DNA from: Prochlorococcus sp. AG-363-P01
Lineage (GTDB): Bacteria > Cyanobacteriota > Cyanobacteriia > PCC-6307 > Cyanobiaceae
DNA length: 64,000 nucleotides
Direction of reading: 5' to 3'
NCBI GenBank assembly: GCA_003278225.1
Contig: QCGC01000001.1
Location: 1 to 64,000 of the forward strand
A program made the position numbers and the translations under genes. The stretch's first letter is position 1, and every line of letters starts with the position of its first letter. The notes beneath the pieces were generated by a model. The model saw only the letters and a list, made by a program, of their open reading frames with translations. It made no database searches and was not told the DNA's origin. Positions 34,582 to 45,056 of the stretch are shown here, in pieces.

Positions 34582-35313
34582 ATGGAGCTTTCTTATTTCC
34601 ATGTTGCTGATGATGTTCCTAGTGGCTTTGTACCCGAAACGGCTGTAGTAATAGATGTTCTTCGTGCCACCACCACCATTGCTTTTGCTTTAAATAACGG
34701 TGCTGAAGCGGTTGTAACTTTCTCCGATTTGGACGAGCTCACAAGAAAAGCAAATGAATGGCCTGAGCCTTTAAGGCTTTTATTAGGAGAAAGAGGGGGA
34801 AAACGTTTGAATGGTTTTGATCTAGGTAATTCTCCTGTTGATGTTGTTACAGAGTTAGTTTCTGGGAAAAGGCTTTTTATGAGCACCACAAATGGCACTC
34901 GGTCCTTACAAGCAGTAAGAAACGCTTCGAGGTTGTTTACAATGGGGTTCCCAAATAGAGTTTCTGTAGGGCAAAGAATCGTCAATGAACAACCTCAGAA
35001 ACTAACTCTTCTAGGTAGTGGTTGGGAGGGATCTTATTCATTGGAGGACTCTCTTGCAGCTGGGGCTCTTGCTGCCTTTCTTATTGAAAACAATCCTCAT
35101 TCTGTAGAAGTCAAGAATGATGAATTAATTGCAGCATTGGCCTTGTGGCATAAATGGGAAGATGATGTCGAAGGTTGCTTACGCACTGCTAGTCATGGAA
35201 AAAGATTAATTGGATTAGGGAATCATGATGCGGATTTCAAATGTTGCTCTACCCTTGACCAGCTTGCCGTAGTGCCATTTCAGGTTGAACCTGGGGTGCT
35301 AATTGCATCATGA
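34582..35313 (+). CDS. comB: 2-phosphosulfolactate phosphatase-like (ComB family)
   Basis: [51 protein letters not shown]. Confidence 0.92.
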   Translation: MELSYFHVADDVPSGFVPETAVVIDVLRATTTIAFALNNGAEAVVTFSDLDELTRKANEWPEPLRLLLGERGGKRLNGFDLGNSPVDVVTELVSGKRLFMSTTNGTRSLQAVRNASRLFTMGFPNRVSVGQRIVNEQPQKLTLLGSGWEGSYSLEDSLAAGALAAFLIENNPHSVEVKNDELIAALALWHKWEDDVEGCLRTASHGKRLIGLGNHDADFKCCSTLDQLAVVPFQVEPGVLIAS

Positions 35314-35345
35314 TTTCTTAAAATCACTTTCGACGAATTAACCCC

Positions 35346-36167
35346 GTGTCTGACTTCTTGGCTGCAGCAGTGCAGCTAACCAGTACTTCGCAACCTGAGG
35401 TCAACTTCTCGGCCGCTGAAGAGCAAATTGAATTAGCAGCTAGAAGAGGTGCTGAACTTATTGGCTTGCCCGAAAATTTTGCCTTTATGGGTGCAGATGA
35501 AGAAAGACTGGAGTTGTCTGCAACTCTTGCTGAAAGATGTTCACAGTTTCTTGTCACAATGGCAAGGCGTTACCAAGTAGCTCTTCTTGGAGGTGGATAC
35601 CCGGTACCATATGGAGATGGACATAGAACACTTAATCGTGCGGACTTAATTGGTAAAGATGGACAGTTATTAGCAAGATATGACAAAATTCACCTTTTTG
35701 ACGTAGATCTTCCAGAAGGCAATACCTACAGGGAATCTTCAACTATTGTTTCTGGAGAAGATATGCCCCCTGTTGTCGAAGTCCCTGGACTCTGTCGAAT
35801 TGGATTGTCTATTTGTTATGACGTTAGATTCCCGGAATTATACAGACACCTTGTAGACAAAGGAGCTGAGTTACTTATGATTCCAGCAGCCTTTACTGCA
35901 TTTACTGGTAAGGATCATTGGCAAGTTTTGCTACAGGCAAGAGCTATAGAAAATACAGCATATGTATTAGCTCCTGCGCAAACAGGATTGCATTATGGAC
36001 GTCGTCATAGTCATGGACATTCCATGGTGATTGATCCTTGGGGAACAGTACTTGCAGATGCTGGTGTTGCACCTGGTGCAGCAATTGCTCCTCTAAATAC
36101 CTCTCATGTTTGTCGTATTAGAGAACAAATGCCATGTTTAAAACATAGGAAACTTTCTCTTTTCTAG
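35346..36167 (+). CDS. Carbon-nitrogen hydrolase (nitrilase/omega-amidase superfamily)
   Basis: LIGLPENFAF (Glu), YDKIHLFDVDLP (Lys), RIGLSICYDVRFPELYRHL (Cys) triad. Confidence 0.93.
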   Translation: MSDFLAAAVQLTSTSQPEVNFSAAEEQIELAARRGAELIGLPENFAFMGADEERLELSATLAERCSQFLVTMARRYQVALLGGGYPVPYGDGHRTLNRADLIGKDGQLLARYDKIHLFDVDLPEGNTYRESSTIVSGEDMPPVVEVPGLCRIGLSICYDVRFPELYRHLVDKGAELLMIPAAFTAFTGKDHWQVLLQARAIENTAYVLAPAQTGLHYGRRHSHGHSMVIDPWGTVLADAGVAPGAAIAPLNTSHVCRIREQMPCLKHRKLSLF

Positions 36168-36171
36168 ATAG

Positions 36172-37269
36172 ATGATATTTAGATCATCTCGGCGAATTGC
36201 TTTTTTCCTTGCAACTCTTTTACAATTAAACTTATTTGCGATTAGAGATTCTGCAAAAGCGGCAAGTTCATTGGCAGCTTGGAAGTTAGGAAATGATGGA
36301 GTCTTGAAACTTCGCACATCTGCTGGAGCTAAGTTGCAAGCTTACTTTGCATATGCAGATGCTAAGAAGGGAGACAGGGTTTGGATTGATTTTCCTGGAG
36401 AACTTATAAGACCACGAACTATTCAGGGAAATGGTCCAGTTGATGAGATTCGTCTTGGCAAACCTCATAACGGCTTTACAAGATTAGTTATTGAATTTAA
36501 AAATTCAATTTCGATCGACCCTAAAAAGTTAGTTTTAAAAGGCACAGCTCCAGATAGATGGGAGTTAAATATAGTGGGCTTACCAGATAATAATTTTAGT
36601 AATATTGGTGAAGGAGATTTAATTCGACGTTCTACTCCTTCAACCTATTTAAAACCTAATTACACTAGTAATAATTCTTCTAATTCTTCTAATCTGCCTG
36701 AAGTTATAAGAGATAAATATAGTATAGTTATTGATCCTGGTCATGGTGGTAGAGACGTAGGAGCTGTTGGTATAGGAGGAATTCATGAATCGGATGTAGT
36801 ACTTGATATTTCTCTTCAAGTTGCAAAGATTCTTAAGTCAAAAGGTTTAAAAGTAATAATGACAAGAAGTGCTGAAATTGATTTAGATTTATATCCAAGG
36901 GTCTCTTTGGCTAATCGTTCTGATGTTGACTTATTCGTTAGCATTCATGCAAATGCATCAAGAAATAAGAGAAAAGATGTAAATGGTATTGAAACTTTTT
37001 TTTATTCCGGTGCAAAAGGATACAAGCTTGCTAGTTATATCCAAGATCAAGTAGTAAGGGTCTCTCCAGGCAGTCCAGATAGAGGAGTACGAAAAAGCCG
37101 CTTTTATGTAATTCGATGGACTCATATGCCTGCGGCACTTGTGGAGACAGGCTTCCTAACAGGCCGAATGGATTCTTCTAGATTGGCTCAAGCTTCACAT
37201 CGCAATAGGTTAGCAATCGCAATTTCTAGAGGCATCCTTTTATATCTTAAGGAGGAGGAAGGGCGTTGA
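36172..37269 (+). CDS. N-acetylmuramoyl-L-alanine amidase (AMIN + Amidase_3)
   Basis: IVIDPGHGGRDVGAVGIGGIHESDVVLDISLQVAKIL, VSIHANAS, ALVETGFLTGRMDSSRL. Confidence 0.93.
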   Translation: MIFRSSRRIAFFLATLLQLNLFAIRDSAKAASSLAAWKLGNDGVLKLRTSAGAKLQAYFAYADAKKGDRVWIDFPGELIRPRTIQGNGPVDEIRLGKPHNGFTRLVIEFKNSISIDPKKLVLKGTAPDRWELNIVGLPDNNFSNIGEGDLIRRSTPSTYLKPNYTSNNSSNSSNLPEVIRDKYSIVIDPGHGGRDVGAVGIGGIHESDVVLDISLQVAKILKSKGLKVIMTRSAEIDLDLYPRVSLANRSDVDLFVSIHANASRNKRKDVNGIETFFYSGAKGYKLASYIQDQVVRVSPGSPDRGVRKSRFYVIRWTHMPAALVETGFLTGRMDSSRLAQASHRNRLAIAISRGILLYLKEEEGR

Positions 37270-38069
37270 TTCCTTGTTTGGGCATATTTGATAGTGGTGT
37301 GGGTGGTTTTACGGTCCTCAATAGGGTCCTAGAGCGTCATAGAAATATTTCTTGTTTGTATTTAGGTGATACAGCTAGAGTCCCTTATGGAGAAAAAAAA
37401 CCGTTTCAAATTCGCTCAATCGCCAGCGAAATCGTTCAATGGTTTCGTGTTCAGGAGGTCTCTGCAATATTGGTTGCTTGCAATACAACTAATTCATTAG
37501 CTTTTGATATTGTTCAGGATGTTGCAGATATCCCGGTGATGGGCTTAATCAATTCTGCTTCAGCAACGATCACAGAGAAAAGAGTTGGTGTACTAGCAAC
37601 ATCTGCCACAGTTTCTTCTAGGGCATATAAGAAGCATATTGAAGCTATTAGGCCTGGCACGTTAGTGATTGAAAAAGCTTGTCCAGAGCTTGTGCCATTG
37701 ATAGAGGCAGGTCATTCATCTGCTAATTCAATACAAAAAATTGCATATGAATACTTACAGCCACTTCTTGATGCACAGGTGGAAGCAATCATTCTTGGTT
37801 GTAGCCACTATCCTTTGATACTTCCGGTTTTGCAGCAATTTGTTCCAGAAGATGTTCGTATAATTGATCCTGCAGTTGCAATGGCATGCCAACTAGATAG
37901 TCTTTTGGGTCAACCAGAGTTTTCTTTTCAATATCCGGTTTTGTCTTCTAATACGCGCTTTTATGTAACTTCTGATCCAATTGGTTTTGCCACCAAGGCC
38001 ACCCCTTTGATTGGCATTCGGCCAGAAGTTGAACTTATTTCCCTACAACCGAAGGCATGTTTCTTCTAG
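37266..38069 (+). CDS. murI: Glutamate racemase
   Basis: GIFDSGVGGFTVLNRVLER, LVACNTTNSLAFD, AIILGCSHYPLILP. Confidence 0.97.
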   Translation: MIPCLGIFDSGVGGFTVLNRVLERHRNISCLYLGDTARVPYGEKKPFQIRSIASEIVQWFRVQEVSAILVACNTTNSLAFDIVQDVADIPVMGLINSASATITEKRVGVLATSATVSSRAYKKHIEAIRPGTLVIEKACPELVPLIEAGHSSANSIQKIAYEYLQPLLDAQVEAIILGCSHYPLILPVLQQFVPEDVRIIDPAVAMACQLDSLLGQPEFSFQYPVLSSNTRFYVTSDPIGFATKATPLIGIRPEVELISLQPKACFF

Positions 38070-38091
38070 GATCTACATAACGAGGACTTTC

Positions 38092-39063
38092 ATGACCACA
38101 GTCACGGAACTGCTTTTGCCGGTTGAGAGGGACCTGGAACATTTAGTGGCTAATTTGCGGGACCTTATTGGGGCCAAACATCCAATACTTCAGGCTGCTG
38201 CGGAACATTTATTCAGTGCTGGTGGTAAGAAACTTCGTCCAGGCATTGTTTTATTAATTTCTAGAGCATTGTCCCCAAGCGGAGAGCCATCCTCGAGGCA
38301 TCGCAGGCTTGCTGAGATTACTGAGATGATCCATACAGCTTCACTTGTACACGATGATGTTGTTGATGAGGCTTCTACTCGAAGAGGAGTTGCCACTGTC
38401 CACAGCCGTTTTAACCATCGGGTGGCTGTTCTTGCAGGTGATTTTCTTTTTGCACAAGCAAGTTGGCATTTGGCAAACCTAGATAATCTTGATGTGGTCA
38501 AACTTCTTAGCCGGGTTATTATGGACCTGGCGGAAGGAGAAGTTAAACAAGGTCTATATAAATATGATTCAGCTCAATCTTTAGAAACTTATTTAGACAA
38601 GAGTTATTGTAAGACTGCTTCTTTAATTGCAAATAGTGCCCAGGCTGTGGGTGTTTTAAGCGAACTTTCAAATGATCAATTAAGTTCTCTCCATTTTTTT
38701 GGTAAAAATCTTGGCCTTGCCTTTCAAGTTGTTGATGACATTCTTGACTTTACTGGTAGTGATAAACAATTAGGTAAACCAGCATCTACAGATCTAGCAA
38801 GTGGATATTTAACAGCTCCAACTTTATATGCGCTCGAGGAGAATCCAAATCTGGCAGAACTCATAAATAGACAATTCAAGTCTAAAGGTGATTTAGAAGA
38901 AGCATTGGATTTAGTACGTACTTCACGAGCGATGAACCGTGCAAGAGATTTGGCAGAGAAATTTGCAAAGGAATCAAGAGAAGCTATCAAATGGTTACCA
39001 GAATCACCTTCCTCTAGAGCCCTTTTAGAGCTCCCTGAATTTGTGCTTAGTAGATTGTATTAG
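38092..39063 (+). CDS. sds: Long-chain polyprenyl (solanesyl) diphosphate synthase; ATG at 38092 preferred to track start 38011
   Basis: GGKKLRPGIVLL, LVHDDVVDEASTRRG (FARM), FQVVDDILDFTGSDKQLGKPASTDLASGYLTAP (SARM). Confidence 0.95.
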   Translation: MTTVTELLLPVERDLEHLVANLRDLIGAKHPILQAAAEHLFSAGGKKLRPGIVLLISRALSPSGEPSSRHRRLAEITEMIHTASLVHDDVVDEASTRRGVATVHSRFNHRVAVLAGDFLFAQASWHLANLDNLDVVKLLSRVIMDLAEGEVKQGLYKYDSAQSLETYLDKSYCKTASLIANSAQAVGVLSELSNDQLSSLHFFGKNLGLAFQVVDDILDFTGSDKQLGKPASTDLASGYLTAPTLYALEENPNLAELINRQFKSKGDLEEALDLVRTSRAMNRARDLAEKFAKESREAIKWLPESPSSRALLELPEFVLSRLY

Positions 39064-39736
39064 TTTTTTTGATGGTCATTAGTTCGGATAATATTTCACT
39101 TAAGTGCTTAATTTGATATATACTTTGGGCGCTTTTTGTTGTACTTTCTTGATATATATCTTCCAATAGATTATTGAGATACCAGACTTTACAACCTGCG
39201 CCTAAAGCAGAGCTGACTCCAGAAATCGAGTCTTCTATGGCCCAGCAATTTTCTGGACTTATACCTAACTTCTTTGTTGCCAAAAAGTATGGTTCTGGAG
39301 CAGGCTTGCCTTTTTGCAATAAATTATCATCACCATATACTCTAGTTTCAATAAGATTTATCCAGTCATGAGAGGCTGTCTTATAATTTACTGAACTTGA
39401 TGAACTACTTGTTACGAGAGCCATTGGTATATTATTGTCAAAGCACCATTTAACAAGTAGTTCAGCCCCAGGAATTGCTTTAGCCTTTGATGTTAATTCT
39501 TTTGATATTGGTTGATGCGTATCTAAATAAGTGTTAATTGATATAGCATTTTTGCTCCAATTAACTATTTGCTTGGCACATTCAATTCTCCTTTTTCCTC
39601 TTAATGAATTTAATTGATCTAAGCTAAGCGTTATTCCGTATTCAGCTGCTGACTTTGACCAGGCTTTACTATGAAGCTTTTCAGTGTCCAACAAAACACC
39701 GTCTAAATCAAAAAGGCAGGCTTCAGGGAGGTACAT
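39047..39736 (-). CDS. HAD-superfamily hydrolase (beta-phosphoglucomutase-like)
   Basis: EACLFDLDGVLLDTEKLH, ALVTSSSSSSV, KPAPEPYFLATKKLGISPENCWAIEDSISGVSSALGAG. Confidence 0.93.
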   Translation of the reverse strand: MYLPEACLFDLDGVLLDTEKLHSKAWSKSAAEYGITLSLDQLNSLRGKRRIECAKQIVNWSKNAISINTYLDTHQPISKELTSKAKAIPGAELLVKWCFDNNIPMALVTSSSSSSVNYKTASHDWINLIETRVYGDDNLLQKGKPAPEPYFLATKKLGISPENCWAIEDSISGVSSALGAGCKVWYLNNLLEDIYQESTTKSAQSIYQIKHLSEILSELMTIKKTNTIY

Positions 39737-39805
39737 AAATGTCTGTTTCCAAAACGATTTTAAATAAGCGTGCCAGATAGATATTTAATATCTTGAATAA
39801 GATTA

Positions 39806-41803
39806 ATGAGCGATCTGGTTCTTACTATGTCACCTGAGAAAGCGCAAACCATTGAATCGGTTTTACAAGAACAGCGTGTTTTTCAGCCTACTGATGAGAT
39901 TTCCAGCAAAGCCAGCATTGGTAGTTTGAAGGCTTATCAACATTTGGCTGACTCTGCAAAAAAAGATCCCGATAGGTTTTGGGGTGATGCTGCAAGAAAA
40001 GAGCTGCATTGGTTTGAACCATTTCACACAGTTTTGGATTGGTCCAATGCTCCTTTTGCTAGGTGGTTTGAAGGTGGAAAAACCAATCTTTCTTATAACT
40101 GCTTAGATCGCCATTTGGGTACTCCAAAATCAGACAAGATTGCTCTTTTGTGGGAGGGTGAAAATGGTGATATACGACGATATACATATAAAGAACTTCA
40201 TGCGGAAGTTTGCAAAACTGCTAATGCCCTAAAGGCGATAGGAATAGGTAAAGGAGATTTGGTTGCCCTATACATGCCAATGGTGCCAGAAGCTGCGATT
40301 TCTATGTTGGCTTGTGCACGTATTGGAGCTCCACATTCGGTTGTTTTTGGAGGCTTCTCTTCTGAGGCTTTACGTGACCGCTTGGTAGATGGAGAAGCGA
40401 AGGTGGTAATAACTGCTGACGGAGGATTTAGAAAAGATAAAGCTGTATCCCTTAAACCAGCAGTTGATGCTGCTCTAGAAGCAGGCTCCTGCCCAAGTGT
40501 TAAGTCAGTGATTGTGGTTCAGCGGACTAAGGAAGCTGTTGAAATGGAAATAAGTCGTGATCACTGGTGGCACGATCTTGTTTCATCCCAATCAATTGAA
40601 TGCAAGGCAGAGCCTATGGAGAGTGAAGACCGACTATTTGTTCTTTACACCTCAGGATCTACTGGTAAACCTAAAGGGGTTGTTCACACAACTGCAGGTT
40701 ATAACCTTTGGGCCCATCTAACTTTTAAGTGGATTTTCGATATTAAAGAGGATGATGTTTATTGGTGTACTGCTGATGTTGGCTGGATTACTGGACATAG
40801 TTATATCGTTTACGGACCATTGTCTAATGGTGCTACTACTGTCATGTATGAGGGTGCGCCTCGACCTTCAAATCCAGGAGCTTTCTGGGAGTTAATACAG
40901 AAACATAAAATCACAATTTTTTATACAGCTCCAACAGCTATTAGAGCTTTTATGAAGAGTGGAAGAAGTATTCCAGATAAATACGATATGAGTACTCTTA
41001 GATTACTTGGAACAGTCGGTGAACCTATTAACCCTCAAGCTTGGATTTGGTATAGAGAAGTTATAGGTGGAAATAAATGTCCAATAGTAGATACTTGGTG
41101 GCAGACCGAAACAGGGGGGGTGATGATCTCCCCTTTGCCAGGAGCTACACCTACCAAACCGGGTTCAGCAACATTACCTCTACCTGGGATTGATGCAGAT
41201 ATTGTTGATTCTCAATGTAGATCAGTAGAACCTGGTAAAGGTGGCTATTTGATAATCAAGAGGCCATGGCCCGGAATGATGAGAACAGTCCATGGAAATC
41301 CCACAAGATTTCGAGAAAATTATTGGGAGTATTTAAAGCCAGCAGATAGTAAACATGTTTATTTTGCTGGTGATGGTGCCCGAAAGGATTCAGATGGTTA
41401 TTTCTGGGTAATGGGTAGGGTTGATGATGTTATAAACGTTTCTGGGCATCGTTTGGGGACCATGGAAATAGAGTCTGCATTAGTTAGCCATCCTTCAGTT
41501 TCAGAGGCAGCTGTTGTTGGCAGACCTGATGAATTAAAAGGTGAATCTATTGTGGCTTTTGTTACTCTTAAAGGCGACAATAAAGCAGATAATGAATTAG
41601 TTCGTGAGCTTAAATTACATGTAGGAAATGAAATTGGTCCAATTGCTAGGCCAGACGAAATAAGGTGTAGTGATGCTTTGCCAAAAACCCGAAGTGGAAA
41701 GATAATGCGACGTATACTTAGAGCACTTGCCGCTGGCGATGAAGTTCAAGGTGATACCAGCACATTAGAAGATCGTTCTGTTCTTGACAAACTTAGGGCT
41801 TAA
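39806..41803 (+). CDS. acs: Acetyl-CoA synthetase
   Basis: [82 protein letters not shown]. Confidence 0.97.
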   Translation: MSDLVLTMSPEKAQTIESVLQEQRVFQPTDEISSKASIGSLKAYQHLADSAKKDPDRFWGDAARKELHWFEPFHTVLDWSNAPFARWFEGGKTNLSYNCLDRHLGTPKSDKIALLWEGENGDIRRYTYKELHAEVCKTANALKAIGIGKGDLVALYMPMVPEAAISMLACARIGAPHSVVFGGFSSEALRDRLVDGEAKVVITADGGFRKDKAVSLKPAVDAALEAGSCPSVKSVIVVQRTKEAVEMEISRDHWWHDLVSSQSIECKAEPMESEDRLFVLYTSGSTGKPKGVVHTTAGYNLWAHLTFKWIFDIKEDDVYWCTADVGWITGHSYIVYGPLSNGATTVMYEGAPRPSNPGAFWELIQKHKITIFYTAPTAIRAFMKSGRSIPDKYDMSTLRLLGTVGEPINPQAWIWYREVIGGNKCPIVDTWWQTETGGVMISPLPGATPTKPGSATLPLPGIDADIVDSQCRSVEPGKGGYLIIKRPWPGMMRTVHGNPTRFRENYWEYLKPADSKHVYFAGDGARKDSDGYFWVMGRVDDVINVSGHRLGTMEIESALVSHPSVSEAAVVGRPDELKGESIVAFVTLKGDNKADNELVRELKLHVGNEIGPIARPDEIRCSDALPKTRSGKIMRRILRALAAGDEVQGDTSTLEDRSVLDKLRA

Positions 41804-41807
41804 TAAT

Positions 41808-41835
41808 AAAAAAAGATAGTTTCCTATCTTTTTTT
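41808..41835 (+). terminator. Intrinsic terminator-like hairpin after acs
   Basis: aaaaaaagatag-tttc-ctatcttttttt: 12-bp complementary arms, T-rich 3' arm, 5 nt after acs stop. Confidence 0.8.
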
Positions 41836-41935
41836 ACTTGTATTAGAAAAAATTAAATACTATATTATTAACTATTATTGAAGTTTTCCTAAGTACTATT
41901 TTATAGGTATAGAGTAATGTAAATTATAAAAAATT

Positions 41936-42061
41936 ATGACTCAACAAAAAAAGGAAGAAATAATAGCCCAAGAGTGGATAGTAAGATTTGACGGCAAAAT
42001 AAAGCGACTAGAAAAAAAATTGAGTATTAGTAATAAAAAAGAAGGCATACAGAAAGAATAA
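41936..42061 (+). CDS. Small charged orphan ORF, 41 aa
   Basis: ATG..TAA translated by hand: MTQQKKEEIIAQEWIVRFDGKIKRLEKKLSISNKKEGIQKE. Below the ORF track cutoff. Confidence 0.4.
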   Translation: MTQQKKEEIIAQEWIVRFDGKIKRLEKKLSISNKKEGIQKE

Positions 42062-42205
42062 AAAAATAATAAATAGTTAACGATCTAATTAATATTTATT
42101 GGCAATACAAGTTTGTAATTTAAGTACTATTTAATTAGGGAATTGATTCGTAAATATAGTGTATGTCTGGATTCTTTATATTAATAATAATCAAAGAGCC
42201 TAGAT

Positions 42206-42532
42206 TTAGCTTAACAATTCCAATTGGGTTCTCTCCTCTTCTGAATCTTCTGAATTTTCTGATAAGGATTCCGTTGAATTTACTGTGTCAATATTTTCGT
42301 TATTTACATCTTCCATATTAGATGTCAGTTGACAACCAGAAACGGTAAAAGAAGAGTTAGTGTTTATTGTGGTATTAGCGTCTATTGCTGCTATTTTCGT
42401 TATTAACCTGTCTGGGATAATTAGGCCATCTTCACAATACCTACATATAGAACTATTAAGACGAAAATAATTAATAGTCATGCTATTTGAACATGTTTCA
42501 CATTTCCGTTCCTCTGGTTTTGGAATATTCAT
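42206..42532 (-). CDS. Small zinc-ribbon-like hypothetical protein
   Basis: CETC...CRYC (two CxxC knuckles) near N-term, Asn/Ser/Glu-rich tail. Confidence 0.55.
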   Translation of the reverse strand: MNIPKPEERKCETCSNSMTINYFRLNSSICRYCEDGLIIPDRLITKIAAIDANTTINTNSSFTVSGCQLTSNMEDVNNENIDTVNSTESLSENSEDSEEERTQLELLS

Positions 42533-42730
42533 ATCATAATTAGTAAGTGATCTTAGAAGGTGAAAGTAAGTATATATAATATTATTCTACGTATTTCATC
42601 TTGCCTGATTTACTTCTGTTACATAACCCAACAAGTTGTTTCACTTCATAATAAGTTTTTATGTAATAGAGAATAATTATTTATTGGTTAATTATTAAGC
42701 TATTGATTATAGGTCGGTTAATTTTGCTAA

Positions 42731-43066
42731 TTAAATACTGCCCCCATTACAGAAATTCATAGCGTAGGATCGAAGTTGTTTTTCTTCAATTTCAATTGAA
42801 TCTTCTCTAATCGACCTTATTATATCTATGGATGAGGATATGCATTCATTTTGTAAAATTGCTTCTCTTCTAATTGGATTATAATAGACCATAAAAATAG
42901 CAGTCAAAGCAGTTATACTAATGAATCTATTATTATCATTAATCACTGTTCTAAGCCTCTTTCTTTTCTTTAGAAATGATCGAAGCCAATTATCAGGGAG
43001 CCCGATTTGGACAAATAGCAATTCTACCCACCAAGGAAGCGATTTTTCTTTACTGTGATCACTCAT
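42731..43066 (-). CDS. Hypothetical picocyanobacterial membrane-associated protein
   Basis: LPWWVELLFVQIGLPDNWLRSFLKKRKRLRTVINDNNRFISITALTAIFMVYYNPIRREAILQNECIS: one hydrophobic helix and amphipathic N-term. Confidence 0.6.
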   Translation of the reverse strand: MSDHSKEKSLPWWVELLFVQIGLPDNWLRSFLKKRKRLRTVINDNNRFISITALTAIFMVYYNPIRREAILQNECISSSIDIIRSIREDSIEIEEKQLRSYAMNFCNGGSI

Positions 43067-43450
43067 GAGTTTTTTTGCTAGCTTTGATATGTACTTGGAT
43101 ACATTTTACATATTAGTTGTTGAAGTAATTTAATCCATATTTTAAAGTTAAATATTTTGATGATTATTTGATTTATAGATATCCTAATAGTTATGGTCTG
43201 GAAGCTTTCCCTAAATAATTTTTTTATATAGTTAGAGCCATCTTTGATCTGTTTTATGCAAATCTCATTCTCCTTATCTTTAAGACTCATATTAGGTAAC
43301 TAATTATTTACTCATATATTTTCTTTATACACTTTAACAACTTTTTAATAACAAAGCTTATAGATTTTAGATCAATTTTATTTTCTACTAAGATGCTGGA
43401 CTTTAAACCAGCTATCAATTATTCTATGGATAGGACCAATTAAAGCCATT

Positions 43451-43720
43451 ATGCCAAAAAAAAGGAGAAAGCTAAGTAAAGAACTAGAATTAGAGATTTC
43501 AAAAGCTTGTAAGAAAGTTGAATTAATTACGGCAATAATAAATGATATCCAAGAGGAAGATATCCAGAATGAATTTCGAACTGCTTTTGAATCCGTTAGA
43601 AATACATATTTACTACTTACAACCTTATATGATAGCCGAGGTTTAACTGATGAAACAGAAGAATTATGTTCAAAATATAAGCAACTTCTTTTGCAATTCG
43701 AAGAAGAATATGAAATTTAA
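43451..43720 (+). CDS. Hypothetical small helical protein
   Basis: 89 aa, KKRRKLSKELELEISKACKKVELITAII..., charge-patterned and predicted helical by eye. Confidence 0.5.
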   Translation: MPKKRRKLSKELELEISKACKKVELITAIINDIQEEDIQNEFRTAFESVRNTYLLLTTLYDSRGLTDETEELCSKYKQLLLQFEEEYEI

Positions 43721-43822
43721 AATAACAAACACATTTCTAAGTCTCCTATCTGACAACCCTCTAACCAGATTCTAATCAAGACTTCACTTTCTCTTAGACT
43801 AACCAATGATTACTATTGAATA

Positions 43823-44224
43823 ATGAATAAAATTGTATTAGTTCTCTTTTTTATATTATTTCAACCCTTGAATCTATTTGGCCATGAAAAATCAGATCTC
43901 CACCAACTCTGTTTAGAGGCAAGAGATTATCTAGGTTGTGTTGAGACTTCAGCAAGTAAAACCACAACTAAAACTAAAAGGATCATTCATGAAATAGACG
44001 ATTGGCGCCAATATGGACCTATTGAAATTAATTGGTCTTTTTGGAAGACAAGACGCCAATATCACATAGCCCCAGCAATTAACCAAAATAAGCAACCTAT
44101 CTTTATAGCTATTAATTGCAATAAGTATCTATTAAATACTACTGGAAATAATAACCAATGGAAGAATTGGTTTTCTCCTTCACTAGATTTTGAATTAACC
44201 TTAATAAATGATTATTGTAGATAA
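43823..44224 (+). CDS. Hypothetical exported protein with LC-x4-D-x3-C motif
   Basis: Signal-peptide-like MNKIVLVLFFILFQPLNLFGHE, then LHQLCLEARDYLGCVE. Confidence 0.6.
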   Translation: MNKIVLVLFFILFQPLNLFGHEKSDLHQLCLEARDYLGCVETSASKTTTKTKRIIHEIDDWRQYGPIEINWSFWKTRRQYHIAPAINQNKQPIFIAINCNKYLLNTTGNNNQWKNWFSPSLDFELTLINDYCR

Positions 44225-44249
44225 ACCTATAATAGTAGTTATCTATAAT

Positions 44250-44273
44250 ATTTAAATAAGAGATTATTTAAAT
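44250..44273. terminator. Possible bidirectional hairpin between convergent genes
   Basis: atttaaataa-gaga-ttatttaaat, perfect 10-bp stem but A/T only. Confidence 0.35.
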
Positions 44274-44278
44274 TTATG

Positions 44279-44491
44279 TTAACCATTATAGGGAATGACC
44301 GGAATCCTAATAGGGTTCCTTATCTGTAAAGCAGGTAGATCATTTAGATTTGGAAGGTTCTCGTATTGCTTAAGGCAGGTAGTTTTGTCGGGCTTATTTT
44401 TACATAGTTCATTCACTTGTAGATTGGTGTTTGCGTTAGCATCATTAGCCCAATGAAGCATCAATAAAATAGCAAAATAAATAACCATCAA
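44279..44491 (-). CDS. Hypothetical small exported protein with LC-x4-D-x3-C motif
   Basis: MMVIYFAILLMLHWANDANANTNLQ signal-peptide-like (ANA-type cleavage), then NELCKNKPDKTTCLKQ. Confidence 0.5.
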   Translation of the reverse strand: MMVIYFAILLMLHWANDANANTNLQVNELCKNKPDKTTCLKQYENLPNLNDLPALQIRNPIRIPVIPYNG

Positions 44492-44630
44492 ATAATAATA
44501 CTATGCTAATAACTTTAAATTTCATAGTTAACTTTGGACATAGGAAACCTTAAAATAATATTAATAATATGTTTCACCTCTTTAAGGCGATTGGCTTTGC
44601 CAACAATATATTTTAATATAGAATTTTTAA

Positions 44631-44756
44631 ATGTCTGATAAAGAAGATTTGGCCAAGGCGATGAATGACATTAAGGAGGACATGTTTAATGATCTAATGG
44701 ATAGTTTCGTAAATGAATTTTATAACAAAGACAATACCAACGAAATAGCTGAATAA
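44631..44756 (+). CDS. Small acidic orphan ORF, 41 aa
   Basis: Hand translation MSDKEDLAKAMNDIKEDMFNDLMDSFVNEFYNKDNTNEIAE; below ORF track cutoff. Confidence 0.4.
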   Translation: MSDKEDLAKAMNDIKEDMFNDLMDSFVNEFYNKDNTNEIAE

Positions 44757-44783
44757 TAAACACAAATCAAAGCTTCGTTTCAT

Positions 44784-45056
44784 CTACAAAAGCTCATTTA
44801 ACTCCTTTTCCATAGCAGATTTGTCTAAATAACAAATAATAAATACCTCTTGGCAACTGTTTCCCTTTCTTGCTATTACTTTAAACCCATTTTTTATTGT
44901 TGCAGATACTCTCATGTGAAATTTTTCAGATCTACCTCTGGTTCGTTTGATTATTCCTGGTGTAATTGTTTTGATTCCTTTTTTGACTACTAATTTCTTT
45001 AGTATAGGAATTAAGCCATCAATGTATGTACTGTGTGTAATTACAATTCTACCCAT
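44784..45056 (-). CDS. DUF2103-like protein
   Basis: MGRIVITHSTYIDGLIPILKKLVVKKGIKTITPGIIKRTRGRSEKFHMRVSATIKNGFKVIARKGNSCQEVFII resembles cyanobacterial DUF2103. Confidence 0.75.
   Translation of the reverse strand: MGRIVITHSTYIDGLIPILKKLVVKKGIKTITPGIIKRTRGRSEKFHMRVSATIKNGFKVIARKGNSCQEVFIICYLDKSAMEKELNELL

Noticed and set aside
41117-41123. G7 tract in acs as a possible third frameshift site
   Set aside because: Frame is maintained ([13 protein letters not shown]), so no disruption.
43078-43290. 70-aa minus-strand ORF MSLKDKENEICIKQIKDGSNYIKKLFRESFQ...
   Set aside because: I/K/N-rich, no signature; could be real but cannot be supported beyond being open in AT-rich DNA.
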